Source: Planctobacterium sp047947135 (GTDB lineage: Bacteria > Pseudomonadota > Gammaproteobacteria > Enterobacterales > Alteromonadaceae). Taken from it: 64,000 nt of DNA. The notes below the pieces were generated by a model. The model had not been told where the DNA came from and did not search any database. It saw only the letters and a list, made by a program, of their open reading frames with translations. The position numbers and the translations under genes were made by a program. The DNA is taken from the NCBI GenBank assembly GCA_047947135.1, contig CP170457.1, forward strand, positions 4,588,001-4,652,000, given 5' to 3'. Of the stretch, positions 1-7,705 are shown in pieces (positions within the stretch are counted from its first letter, which is position 1; the number at the start of each line of letters is the position of its first letter).

Positions 1-532
1 CAAGAGGAAAGTAAGCCGAATCCATCAGGTCACCGGAGCCACTGCGAATATCTGTTGGCCCCAATGCCGGCAACATCAGGTACGGACCAGTGCCAATCCC
101 CCAGACCGCCAGCGTTTCACCGAACTCTTCTTTTTTAGGTTGAATACCGACTTTTTCAGCAACATCCACTAACCCCAGCAATCCAAATGACGAGTTAATA
201 ACAAAACGCCCGACACTGGCCAATGAGTTGGTTAGTTTGCCCTGCAATAAATTATTGATAGCACTGCTGGGCTCCTCGAGATTATTGGCGGCATTGGCTA
301 GGCCAGTTCTAACAAAACCTGGCACGTATTCCACATAGGCCACGGTGGTTGGCCTTAACACATGCTTATCCAGCACTTCCCAATTTAACTGCCACATACT
401 GCGGTTAAGACTTTCGACCGGATCATTTTCAGACGCGAGTTGAGCGTCAATGGTGCGTGTCGACGTACATCCGCTCAACACCGCTAACAACATCATGTTC
501 AAGAAAATAAATAACAACGAGCCTCTTTTCAC
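1..532 (-). CDS. mlaA: MlaA (VacJ) family outer-membrane lipoprotein, C-terminus cut by window edge
   Basis: About 177 residues are visible. They begin with a GTG start and a lipoprotein signal peptide: a hydrophobic stretch, then a lipobox ending in LSGC near residue 22. Downstream segments such as NDPVESLNR, SINNLLQGK-like and VGRFVINSSFG match the MlaA family. MlaA is the outer-membrane lipoprotein that works with OmpC/F and the MlaFEDB/MlaC system to remove phospholipid from the outer leaflet. The GTG start overlaps the ccmI stop as GTGA, so translation is probably coupled to the ccm operon. There is no sign of its own promoter. The 3' end lies outside the window. Family assignment is confident; the exact start is inferred from the signal peptide. 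Confidence 0.88.
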   Translation of the reverse strand, partial: MKRGSLLFIFLNMMLLAVLSGCTSTRTIDAQLASENDPVESLNRSMWQLNWEVLDKHVLRPTTVAYVEYVPGFVRTGLANAANNLEEPSSAINNLLQGKLTNSLASVGRFVINSSFGLLGLVDVAEKVGIQPKKEEFGETLAVWGIGTGPYLMLPALGPTDIRSGSGDLMDSAYFPL

Positions 533-1761
533 AGCAATTCCTTATCAATGGTTAACACGTAACTGAGTTGTTTACCTTTTTGCAAATCAACCTGCATTTC
601 TCCCTGCAGTTCTCCAGGGCCGACATCAACTTTCTCATCCAGCGATATACGCGCAATAAGCCTGCCTTTGTTTATGTCCTCAATGGAAAATCCTGGCATC
701 ATCGCTTTGGATTTATCTAAGGTGACCTGCAATCCCTGGCCTGACAATGTCAGTTCATCGAGCGGCATCTTGACCACCGCAGCGGGCATCTTCATTGTGC
801 TCTCTGCGTTTTGCAGAAATACAAACAAAAAACCGCGATTGGGAATTTTTCCCCGTAACACCTCTGCGACTGTGACTTGCACTGCCAGAGACGTGCCCCG
901 CCCCTGTCGTGTTTCACTTCCCTGCAACTCAGCAATGCGTTGCTGGATGTTGTTGTAGATCGGGTCACTGGGTGGCACAAAGTTTTGTAACTGCTGCCAA
1001 TAGCCCAACGCTTCTTCTTTTTGCCCCAATCTGGTAGTGGCTATCGCCAGCAGTCCCAGAGAATTCCGCTCTAATTCAGCGCGCTGTAATAATGATTTCG
1101 CCAGGTGAATATTACTTTCGGTATCGGTCAGCAACAACACCTGACTATAGCTTATCAATAGACCATTTCGGTCAGGGTCAATCTGATACGATTTTTCAAA
1201 TGCCGCAATACTGCCGTTAATATCGTTAATAGCCGACAACACGCGCCCTAATAGTAACCAGCCCACAGCATCGTTAGGCTCTGCCTGTAATTTACTTCTT
1301 AATGCCAATGCAAAAGTTTTTAACTCATCGGCTGTCACCGAAGGGTCTGCATCAACCACAATACGTTGCCCCAATGTTGGCAATGTTGTTTTAGCTTCCT
1401 GCCAGTGTTGTAGCTGACTGTACGCGCCAACGCTCAGATAGATGCCAATGGTTACTAACGACAACAACACAAAAACCACCAGCATAGGTAAACTTAACAG
1501 CACTTTACTACCAGCTACTCCAGCGTTATCTTCAAGCTCTTGAGCAAGTGCCAGCTTAATTTCGCGCTCGATATCGTTTCTTTCTTTTGTTGATATCAGG
1601 TTCTCTGAAGCTTCCCGCTCAACTTCCTGAAGTTGCTGTTTAGCAATCGCAGTATTGAGTGATGAATTGTGTTGGCCTCGACGCGTTTTTAGTATCGGTA
1701 ACAACAGAAAACCCAGCATCAAGACAACTAATGTTGCGGCACCTATCCAAAAGAGGCTCAT
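529..1761 (-). CDS. ccmI: Cytochrome c maturation protein CcmI
   Basis: This 410-residue protein has two N-terminal membrane segments (about residues 4-24 and 86-110) separated by a charged cytoplasmic loop. A TPR region follows around 155-270 (for example WLLLGRVLSAI and AFEKSYQIDP). A periplasmic C-terminal domain with beta-rich segments such as KMPLDELTLSG ends it. CcmI is the apocytochrome c chaperone of System I: its TPR domain holds the C-terminal helix of the apocytochrome and passes it to CcmF/CcmH. The ATG start overlaps the ccmH stop as ATGA, and the stop overlaps mlaA. The length fits the fused TPR plus C-terminal form of gammaproteobacteria that encode CcmH and CcmI as separate proteins. 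Confidence 0.92.
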   Translation of the reverse strand: MSLFWIGAATLVVLMLGFLLLPILKTRRGQHNSSLNTAIAKQQLQEVEREASENLISTKERNDIEREIKLALAQELEDNAGVAGSKVLLSLPMLVVFVLLSLVTIGIYLSVGAYSQLQHWQEAKTTLPTLGQRIVVDADPSVTADELKTFALALRSKLQAEPNDAVGWLLLGRVLSAINDINGSIAAFEKSYQIDPDRNGLLISYSQVLLLTDTESNIHLAKSLLQRAELERNSLGLLAIATTRLGQKEEALGYWQQLQNFVPPSDPIYNNIQQRIAELQGSETRQGRGTSLAVQVTVAEVLRGKIPNRGFLFVFLQNAESTMKMPAAVVKMPLDELTLSGQGLQVTLDKSKAMMPGFSIEDINKGRLIARISLDEKVDVGPGELQGEMQVDLQKGKQLSYVLTIDKELL

Positions 1762-2198
1762 TGCACATCCTTAAGCGCTTTTTCCGCTTTTTCCAGATCA
1801 GCGGTCTCTGACAGCTTTGCCCTTTTGGGTGTGCGCTTTAATACTACAAATAGCATCAGCAGAATAAAAATAACAGGTAACACATATAGCCAAATTGTTA
1901 CGGGCGTGATTGGCGGTTGATAATGTACAAATTCGCCGTAACGTTGCTTCATAAAGTCAATCACTTCGGATTTGGACTGCCCTTTTGTCACCAATTCGTA
2001 CGTTTTACGGCGCATATCCTCAGAAATCATCGCATTGGAGTCAGCGATGTTCTGATTTTGGCATTTTGGACAACGCAGTTCCGCCACCAACTCCAGATAC
2101 AGGCTGCGTTGCGCTTCTGAGGAAAACTGATAGCGCTCTTCTGCATCTGCCAATATCGGAAACAGTATCAGTAGCAATATTAATAAAGACCTAATCAT
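1758..2198 (-). CDS. ccmH: Cytochrome c maturation thiol oxidoreductase CcmH
   Basis: This 146-residue protein has a signal peptide, the family motif LRCPKCQNQ (CxxC followed by Q) in a helical periplasmic domain, and a C-terminal membrane anchor around residues 95-120. CcmH, together with CcmG, keeps the haem-binding cysteines of apocytochrome c reduced before haem ligation. The ATG at 2198 is preferred over an in-frame ATG five codons upstream. It gives a clean signal peptide (MIRSLLILLLIL) and has an AGAAGG element about seven bases before it. It overlaps the end of ccmG by eight bases. The gene encodes only the short CcmH; the TPR part is the separate ccmI. Confidence 0.93.
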   Translation of the reverse strand: MIRSLLILLLILFPILADAEERYQFSSEAQRSLYLELVAELRCPKCQNQNIADSNAMISEDMRRKTYELVTKGQSKSEVIDFMKQRYGEFVHYQPPITPVTIWLYVLPVIFILLMLFVVLKRTPKRAKLSETADLEKAEKALKDVQ

Positions 2199-2766
2199 TC
2201 TTAGCCTTCTCATATTGAGGTTTCAGCTTTTGCTGCCACACCATAGGGTTCACATCACCAATATGATGCACCAGTACACTGCCGTTTTTATCTACTAAAA
2301 ATGTCTCAGGCGCCCCTGTCACACCGAGATCCATCGAGTAATCCCGTTTTATATCCCATATATTGAAAGCATATGGATTGCCGAGACGTGCAAGCATTTG
2401 AATCACTTCCTGCTGGATTACCTGAATACTTTTGCCTCCAAAATCCGGGTCGATATCCTGTTCATAGTAAAGACCGACTATTTTGACCCCCTCATTCTTT
2501 AATTCTGTCAAATAAGGAAGTTCAACGGCGCACGTCACACACCAGGTTCCCCAGACATTAAGTAAAAAAGGTTCCCCCAGCAAATCATCGGTAGTTGCCA
2601 AGCTCGTAAGCTGCATCAATAAAGGCAATTCAAACGCTGGTAATGGTTTACCCACAGAGGTCGCTACCTGATAGCGCGGTTCCGAAAACAAACCTGAAAG
2701 TAAAAAACCGACAATACTAAAAAAGCCAACCAGCGGCAGTAATAACATCCAATGTTTAGTTCGCAT
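2191..2766 (-). CDS. ccmG: Thiol:disulfide interchange protein CcmG (DsbE)
   Basis: This is a membrane-anchored periplasmic thioredoxin-like protein of 191 residues. One N-terminal transmembrane segment is followed by a redox motif in GTWCVTCAVE and the family's cis-proline region GAPETFLVD. CcmG reduces CcmH or apocytochrome c during haem attachment. The first cysteine is followed by Val where CcmG proteins usually have Pro (CPTC). This is a small departure that may shift redox potential. The ATG at 2766 is chosen because GAGGGGG lies just upstream and the resulting N-terminus is a compact anchor; an upstream in-frame start would add ten residues. It overlaps ccmF by eleven bases. Confidence 0.93.
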   Translation of the reverse strand: MRTKHWMLLLPLVGFFSIVGFLLSGLFSEPRYQVATSVGKPLPAFELPLLMQLTSLATTDDLLGEPFLLNVWGTWCVTCAVELPYLTELKNEGVKIVGLYYEQDIDPDFGGKSIQVIQQEVIQMLARLGNPYAFNIWDIKRDYSMDLGVTGAPETFLVDKNGSVLVHHIGDVNPMVWQQKLKPQYEKAKND

Positions 2767-4738
2767 GAGCCCCCTCGCTGACCGCAATGCCTGCATCCGC
2801 TTTTCTAATTAACTTTAAGCGATAGCGTTTATCTGACAAAGACAAAATAGCGCCGAATGCCATGATAAAGGAGCCTAACCATATCCAGACCACAAAAGGC
2901 TTCACATATAACCTGACACCCCAATAACCATTGTTAAAAGGTTCACCCAGCGCCACAAATAAATCACGAAACAAATTGGTATGGATACCTGCTTCTGTCA
3001 TCGTATTGCGCTGTACCGGATAAAAACGTTTTTCAGCGATGAGTGTAGTGACCCGCTTTTCCCCCTGGAAAATTTCAAACTGCCCGGCATCAGCCTGATA
3101 GTTTGGCCCTTGTATCGCCTTTACGCCGGTAAAGACAAACTTGTAACCAGCCAGTTGTGCTGATTCGCCAGCCTTTAATCTCACCTCAACTTCGTCACTA
3201 AACGTTGCCGTAATAGCAAAACCCATCAATGCGATGGCAAAGCCCACGTGTCCCAACACCATGCCCCAGTGACTGCGCGTCAGTTTTCTCAGATTGCTTA
3301 ACGAAACATTATCTTTACCCAAACGCAACAGGATTTCTTCTATGGTACTGAACAGGATAACAAAGCTTAAAAAAGTACCTAATAAGGCGATCGTCATGAC
3401 CCCATCAAACTTAAAAGTGAGCATAAGTGCACACAAGGCTGCCAATGAAAAGACACGCAGTAATTGTGTTTTAAGCTGTAGCAACGACTGTCTTTTCCAG
3501 CGACTCAGCGGCCCAATACCCAATAGCAGCACAAACGGCACAATAAGGTAAGTGAACATTTCATTAAAAAACGGCTGACCTATGGATATTGAACCCAGCC
3601 CTAACTCTTTGTGGACCAGTGGCAACAGCGTTCCAAGCAAGACTACCAGCGTTGCCGCGCTGAGCAGAATATTGTTGCCTATGAGCATGGTCTCTCTGGA
3701 CACCATTTTGTATTGACCGACACTGCTTAAAGAACTGGAGCGCAATCCGTATAGCAACAATGAGCCCCCAATAACAATCACCAGCAAGGCTAAAATAAAC
3801 AACCCTCGGGTTGGATCGCTGGCAAACGAATGCACTGACACCAAAATACCGGAACGCACCAAAAACGTACCTAACAAACTTAACGAAAAGGCACTGATGG
3901 CAAGCAATACGGTCCAGGACTTAAAGACTTTGCGTTTTTCTGTGACGGCCAGAGAGTGAACTAACGCGGTGCCAACTAACCACGGCATAAACGAAGCGTT
4001 TTCTACCGGATCCCAAAACCACCAGCCGCCCCAGCCAAGTTCGTAATAGGCCCACCAGCTTCCCAATGCAATACCAACGGTCAGAAACGCCCAGGCAGCG
4101 AGCGTCCAGGGCCTTGCCCACCTCGCCCAGGTGGCGTCCAGTTTGCCGGAAATCAGCGCGGATACTGCAAATGCAAAGGCAACTGAAAAGCCCACGTAGC
4201 CCATGTACAGCATCGGAGGGTGTATTATCATGCCGATATCCTGCAACAGCGGGTTGAGATCGGCACCGTCCACTGGGAAATACGGCAATAAACGTTCGAA
4301 AGGGTTAGATGCCAGTAAGGTGAACAAATAAAAGCCCACTGCGACCAATCCCAACACCCCTAAAACACGGGCTACCATTGGCTCTGGCACAGAACGACTA
4401 AACAAGGCAACGGCCACGGTCCAGACAGAATAGATCAACACCCACAATAAGAAGGAACCTTCGTGACCTCCCCATACAGCCGTATATTTGTAATAAATCG
4501 GCAGCAAGCTGTTGGAATGGTTCGCCACATAGCTGATGGTAAAGTCATCCGTTACAAAGCCATAGGTTAAACAAGCATAGGAAATGGCTGTAAACACAAA
4601 CATGCCTATCGCCAGGGGTTTGGCACTTGCCAGCATCAACGCGTTATTTTTTGCCGCTCCCCACAAAGGATAAACGCCAAGTAACATCGCCATAAACAAG
4701 GCAATAGCCAGTGCTAAATGTCCGATTTCAGCTATCAT
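2756..4738 (-). CDS. ccmF: Haem lyase subunit CcmF
   Basis: This is a polytopic membrane protein of 660 residues, the usual CcmF length. It contains the haem-handling WWD signature GWGGWWFWDPVENASF (about residues 230-246) and many transmembrane helices, with a large periplasmic loop near the C-terminus. CcmF is the core of the CcmFHI complex. It takes haem from holo-CcmE and ligates it to the CxxCH motif of apocytochrome c. Its ATG overlaps the ccmE stop as TAATG, which indicates coupled translation. Nothing unusual was seen. Confidence 0.96.
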   Translation of the reverse strand: MIAEIGHLALAIALFMAMLLGVYPLWGAAKNNALMLASAKPLAIGMFVFTAISYACLTYGFVTDDFTISYVANHSNSLLPIYYKYTAVWGGHEGSFLLWVLIYSVWTVAVALFSRSVPEPMVARVLGVLGLVAVGFYLFTLLASNPFERLLPYFPVDGADLNPLLQDIGMIIHPPMLYMGYVGFSVAFAFAVSALISGKLDATWARWARPWTLAAWAFLTVGIALGSWWAYYELGWGGWWFWDPVENASFMPWLVGTALVHSLAVTEKRKVFKSWTVLLAISAFSLSLLGTFLVRSGILVSVHSFASDPTRGLFILALLVIVIGGSLLLYGLRSSSLSSVGQYKMVSRETMLIGNNILLSAATLVVLLGTLLPLVHKELGLGSISIGQPFFNEMFTYLIVPFVLLLGIGPLSRWKRQSLLQLKTQLLRVFSLAALCALMLTFKFDGVMTIALLGTFLSFVILFSTIEEILLRLGKDNVSLSNLRKLTRSHWGMVLGHVGFAIALMGFAITATFSDEVEVRLKAGESAQLAGYKFVFTGVKAIQGPNYQADAGQFEIFQGEKRVTTLIAEKRFYPVQRNTMTEAGIHTNLFRDLFVALGEPFNNGYWGVRLYVKPFVVWIWLGSFIMAFGAILSLSDKRYRLKLIRKADAGIAVSEGAHAN

Positions 4739-5211
4739 TAATCGCCTGCCTTTCCGGGTTGTGATGGCTTCACATGTTTTATGCCTTTCATGGCTTCTGC
4801 TAACTCGGGTGGCATATACTCTTCATCGTGTTTTGCCAGCACTTCATCCGCCAGAATCTTCCGTTCTCCCTGCAGTTTGCCCGTCGCTACAATGCCTTGT
4901 CCTTCCCGGAACAGATCCGGCAATAAACCTTTGTAAACGACAGTCACCACCGGCCCCGTATCAACAAGATCAAATTGTACAGCCAGAGACTCTTCATCAT
5001 GAACTACCGAGCCAGGTACCACCATCCCCCCAACCCGCAGACGCTGGCCTTCACTGGGTTTTTTCCCTTCTTTGCCATTGACAATATCTGACGGCGTATA
5101 AAACAAGTCGATATTCTGACTGAGTGAATAAAGCATTAAGGTAATAGCACCGGCAATGATGGCACCGACTCCCAACAGGGTGTACATGCGTTTTTTACGA
5201 CGTGGATTCAT
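4738..5211 (-). CDS. ccmE: Periplasmic haem chaperone CcmE
   Basis: This 157-residue protein has one N-terminal membrane anchor and a beta-barrel OB-fold domain. The segment LRVGGMVVPGS and the haem-attachment motif LAKHDEEYMPPE are clear; the His in LAKHD is the residue that binds haem covalently in this family. CcmE carries haem from CcmC to CcmF. The open frame continues 27 codons upstream, but that extension reads through ccmD and matches nothing in CcmE. The ATG at 5211, giving MNPRRKKRM, aligns with the E. coli start MNIRRKNR and is therefore chosen. Confidence 0.95.
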   Translation of the reverse strand: MNPRRKKRMYTLLGVGAIIAGAITLMLYSLSQNIDLFYTPSDIVNGKEGKKPSEGQRLRVGGMVVPGSVVHDEESLAVQFDLVDTGPVVTVVYKGLLPDLFREGQGIVATGKLQGERKILADEVLAKHDEEYMPPELAEAMKGIKHVKPSQPGKAGD

Positions 5212-5212
5212 A

Positions 5213-5422
5213 TTATGCTTCTTTAGTTTCGCTGACTCTTGCCGCCTTAATGCGCGCTCTGCGTTGATGTTCCCGAACGACGGCTTGCTCAAGGTTTTTA
5301 CGCTGTAATCTTGTACTGACCCATAAGATCAGCATCGCCAGCCCGGACACGCCAAAGGCCAGCCACACATACAAGCCATAGCCACCCATGGCTAAAAACT
5401 CAGATAAGTTATCAAATTGCAT
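5213..5422 (-). CDS. ccmD: Haem exporter accessory protein CcmD
   Basis: This is a small protein of 69 residues with one membrane helix (YGLYVWLAFGVSGLAML) followed by a basic tail. That is the standard layout of CcmD, which helps release holo-CcmE from the CcmABC complex. The aromatic motif MGGYGLYVW before the helix is typical of the family. It overlaps ccmC by eleven bases and sits one base before ccmE. A GTG one codon upstream is a possible alternative start; the ATG at 5422 is taken because GGAAC lies about five bases before it. Confidence 0.9.
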   Translation of the reverse strand: MQFDNLSEFLAMGGYGLYVWLAFGVSGLAMLILWVSTRLQRKNLEQAVVREHQRRARIKAARVSETKEA

Positions 5423-6197
5423 CACTTGTTCCGGCTGTTTTGCTGATTTTTTGGGTTGTGGATTTATTCAATATCATATCCACTACCCAGGGACGTTGCA
5501 TTTCTCTGGCAATGATTTCATTGCGCAACCGGCTACAGACTATCGCGCCGGCAAATAATGCCAAACCAAACAGGCAAGCCAGCAGCGGCCATAACATTTC
5601 CGGCGCAATTGAGGGCTTGGCAAATTTGGTAATCGTGGCGCCCTGATGCAGGGTATTCCACCATTCCACCGAATAATGAATGACGGGCAGGTTGATTACA
5701 CCCACCAGAGCCATCACTGACGCCGCTTTACCTCCTTGTATCTTGTCCTGAAAACTGGCGTACAGGGCAATTATACCGAAATACAAGAATAACAGGATCA
5801 ATTCTGATGTCAGTCGAGCATCCCAGACCCACCAGGTACCCCACATTGGTTTCCCCCATGCCGCCCCGGTCCAAAGTGCGATAAAGGTTAATACCGCTCC
5901 CACTGGGGCAATACTGGCCACTGCCATATAGCAGGTTCGTATCTGCCAGACCAGTCCAATGAACCCACAGAAGGCCATCGCCGCATAAAAGCTCATCGAT
6001 AGAATCGCTGAAGGGACATGTATATAAATAATTCTAAAAGCATCACCCTGTTGGTAATCCGAAGGTGCGAATATCAGCCCCCAAAGTGTTCCGGAAAGCA
6101 ACAAAACCATTCCCGGGATAAGCAACCAATAAAAAAGACGACCTGCAAACCGATAGGTGTGCTCTGTTTTAGCGTAGGGATGTAACCACTTCCACAT
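5412..6197 (-). CDS. ccmC: Haem transporter subunit CcmC
   Basis: This is an integral membrane protein of 261 residues with six predicted helices and the family WWD signature GTWWVWDARLTSELIL. CcmC binds haem on the periplasmic side and loads it onto CcmE, with CcmAB supplying ATP-driven release. The ATG overlaps the ccmB stop as TAATG. The length agrees with CcmC from gammaproteobacteria, with a slightly longer cytoplasmic tail after the last helix. Confidence 0.95.
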   Translation of the reverse strand: MWKWLHPYAKTEHTYRFAGRLFYWLLIPGMVLLLSGTLWGLIFAPSDYQQGDAFRIIYIHVPSAILSMSFYAAMAFCGFIGLVWQIRTCYMAVASIAPVGAVLTFIALWTGAAWGKPMWGTWWVWDARLTSELILLFLYFGIIALYASFQDKIQGGKAASVMALVGVINLPVIHYSVEWWNTLHQGATITKFAKPSIAPEMLWPLLACLFGLALFAGAIVCSRLRNEIIAREMQRPWVVDMILNKSTTQKISKTAGTSDAI

Positions 6198-6862
6198 TAA
6201 TGATGACTCACTTTCAACGAATAACTAATAGCCGGTGGCGCCAGAGCCAACGCAAACAATAACATGGCGCCGATGATGCCCAAATGGGGCAAGTAATTCA
6301 ATTGTAACGCCGCGTTGTTAACCGCTGCGGTGGCAAAAATCAATAACGGCACGAAAATCGGCAATAGCAATAATGAAATAAGCACTCCGCCTCGCTCTAA
6401 TGACAGAGTGATAGCCACAGCAATTGCGCCAACCAGCGTCAAAATAGGGGTACCAATTAATAAAGTACCGATCAACGCCCAATACATTTCAATAGTCAGG
6501 TTAAAAAACAATGCCAGCAGCGGGGATACTAACAAAATAGGCATAATGACCAATAACCAATGCACCAGGCTTTTTACCAATGCATATCCGGATAAGGACG
6601 TATCACTCAAAATAATCTGTTCCAGCCAACCCGAGTCGAAATCAGCTTTGAACATTTTCTCCATGCCCAGCAAAGAAGCCAATATCGCTGCCACCCAAAT
6701 TGCTCCAGGTCCTATTTTTTGCAATATCTCAGGTCCAGGGCTGATACCTAATGGGAATAAGGTGGCGACAAGTAAACAAAACAACAATGGCTGAAGCATC
6801 TCCAGATTATTTTTAATCGCCGTTTTGAGTTCCTGTACGAACAATGTGGAAAAATTGCTCAT
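6197..6862 (-). CDS. ccmB: Haem exporter permease CcmB
   Basis: This is a six-helix inner-membrane protein of 221 residues, the usual CcmB length. It is recognised by overall hydropathy, by motifs such as FPLGISPGPEILQKIGPG and by its position directly after ccmA. CcmB is the permease of the CcmAB ABC transporter, which uses ATP hydrolysis to release haem-loaded CcmE from CcmC. It is separated from ccmA by no intergenic bases and overlaps ccmC by one base, so the group is expected to be a single transcript. Confidence 0.94.
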   Translation of the reverse strand: MSNFSTLFVQELKTAIKNNLEMLQPLLFCLLVATLFPLGISPGPEILQKIGPGAIWVAAILASLLGMEKMFKADFDSGWLEQIILSDTSLSGYALVKSLVHWLLVIMPILLVSPLLALFFNLTIEMYWALIGTLLIGTPILTLVGAIAVAITLSLERGGVLISLLLLPIFVPLLIFATAAVNNAALQLNYLPHLGIIGAMLLFALALAPPAISYSLKVSHH

Positions 6863-7480
6863 TTAGAATTGATACTCCAGTTCAAGTATTTGAGCATGCA
6901 ACCTGTCTGGCAGTGTCGAGTGGGAAGTCAGTAACACCATTCCTCCTGCATTTTTATGGCTAGCCATCAAATCTGTGAGCATTGCCACCGCACCTTTATC
7001 CAAGGAAGTAAATGGCTCATCTAAAATCCAAAGTTTCGCAGGTTTACATAACAAGCGACTCAGGCTAACGCGTCGTTGCTGCCCTGCTGATAACATCTTC
7101 ACTGGCAAATCTTCCAACCCGACCAATCCAAATCGAGCCAAAATAGGGTAAACATCCACCTCGCTAGAGGTTTCCTGTAAAGTCATCCAATACTGCACGT
7201 TTTCGATTGCTGAAAGATTGGGCTGTAAGGCTAATTTGTGACCGAGATATACTGACTCTTTGCGGAACCGACTATCAAACCCATTGCTCTGTGTCTCTTC
7301 CCATAGAATCCGACCTTCAACAAGTTCTGAGAATCCGGCGATTAAGCGAAGTAAACTGGTTTTACCAGCACCGTTTTCGCCCGTAATATGCAGAACATCC
7401 CCTGCCGTCATGGAAAATGACAAGGATTCAAACAATACTCGATCCTGTTTAATACAACTTAGATTTTCACAAACCAGCAC
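6863..7480 (-). CDS. ccmA: Haem exporter ATPase CcmA
   Basis: This ABC ATPase has a Walker A motif GENGAGKTSLL, the signature loop LSAGQQRRVSLSRL, a Walker B WILDEPFTSLD and a switch His in LLTSHS. It powers CcmB. The start is uncertain. The frame is open from a GTG at 7555, which would give 230 residues. The GTG at 7480 gives 205 residues beginning VLVCENLSC, the usual CcmA length and N-terminus, so it is preferred. Neither GTG has a strong ribosome-binding site, and no in-frame ATG is present. It is the first gene of the ccm operon and diverges from the fliK-like gene. Confidence 0.9.
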   Translation of the reverse strand: MLVCENLSCIKQDRVLFESLSFSMTAGDVLHITGENGAGKTSLLRLIAGFSELVEGRILWEETQSNGFDSRFRKESVYLGHKLALQPNLSAIENVQYWMTLQETSSEVDVYPILARFGLVGLEDLPVKMLSAGQQRRVSLSRLLCKPAKLWILDEPFTSLDKGAVAMLTDLMASHKNAGGMVLLTSHSTLPDRLHAQILELEYQF

Positions 7481-7621
7481 GTCATTTCTTCGTTTATTTT
7501 GTATGCAAGCTGGAGTTTGTCCCAGCGCTTCAAAAAATTTGTCGTAAATTACCACAGCTAGCTAAAAAACGCCTTATTTCAGTATGATTGAGAGAGCGTT
7601 TTAATTTGTAGAGGGTAAAAC

Positions 7622-7637
7622 TGTCTAATAATCAGAC
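7622..7637. repeat. Short imperfect inverted repeat in the ccmA/fliK-like divergent region
   Basis: The sequence TGTCTAATAATCAGACA is a near-palindrome with arms TGTCT/AGACA around an AT core. It lies between the divergent ccmA and fliK-like genes, so it could be an operator or chance. No regulator can be named from sequence alone. The rest of the 7481-7668 gap shows no strong hairpin or obvious sigma-70 promoter. Confidence 0.3.
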
Positions 7638-7668
7638 AAGTTTGCTAATGGAATACGTGTTTAAGGCT

Positions 7669-7695
7669 TTAACTTTGCCCCAATTTGGCCGATAG
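7669..7695 (+). promoter_or_regulatory. Sigma-28 (FliA)-type promoter for the fliK-like gene
   Basis: A -35 box TTAACTTT (7669-7676), an 11-base spacer and a -10 box GCCGATAG (7688-7695) match the FliA consensus TAAAGTTT-N11-GCCGATAA at 13 of 16 positions. It points into a flagellar gene. The predicted transcription start, about seven bases past the -10 box, lies only a few bases before the ATG at 7706. This implies an almost leaderless mRNA and argues against the TTG codon at 7685, which lies inside the promoter. Confidence 0.65.
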
Positions 7696-7705
7696 TTACA
7701 GCAAC

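Noticed and set aside
5212..5292. 27-codon upstream extension of ccmE
   Set aside because: It reads through the ccmD gene in another frame and does not match the CcmE N-terminus; the ATG at 5211 does.
6315..6794. 159-residue plus-strand open frame opposite ccmB
   Set aside because: Shadow of a hydrophobic membrane protein; no start signal or homology features.
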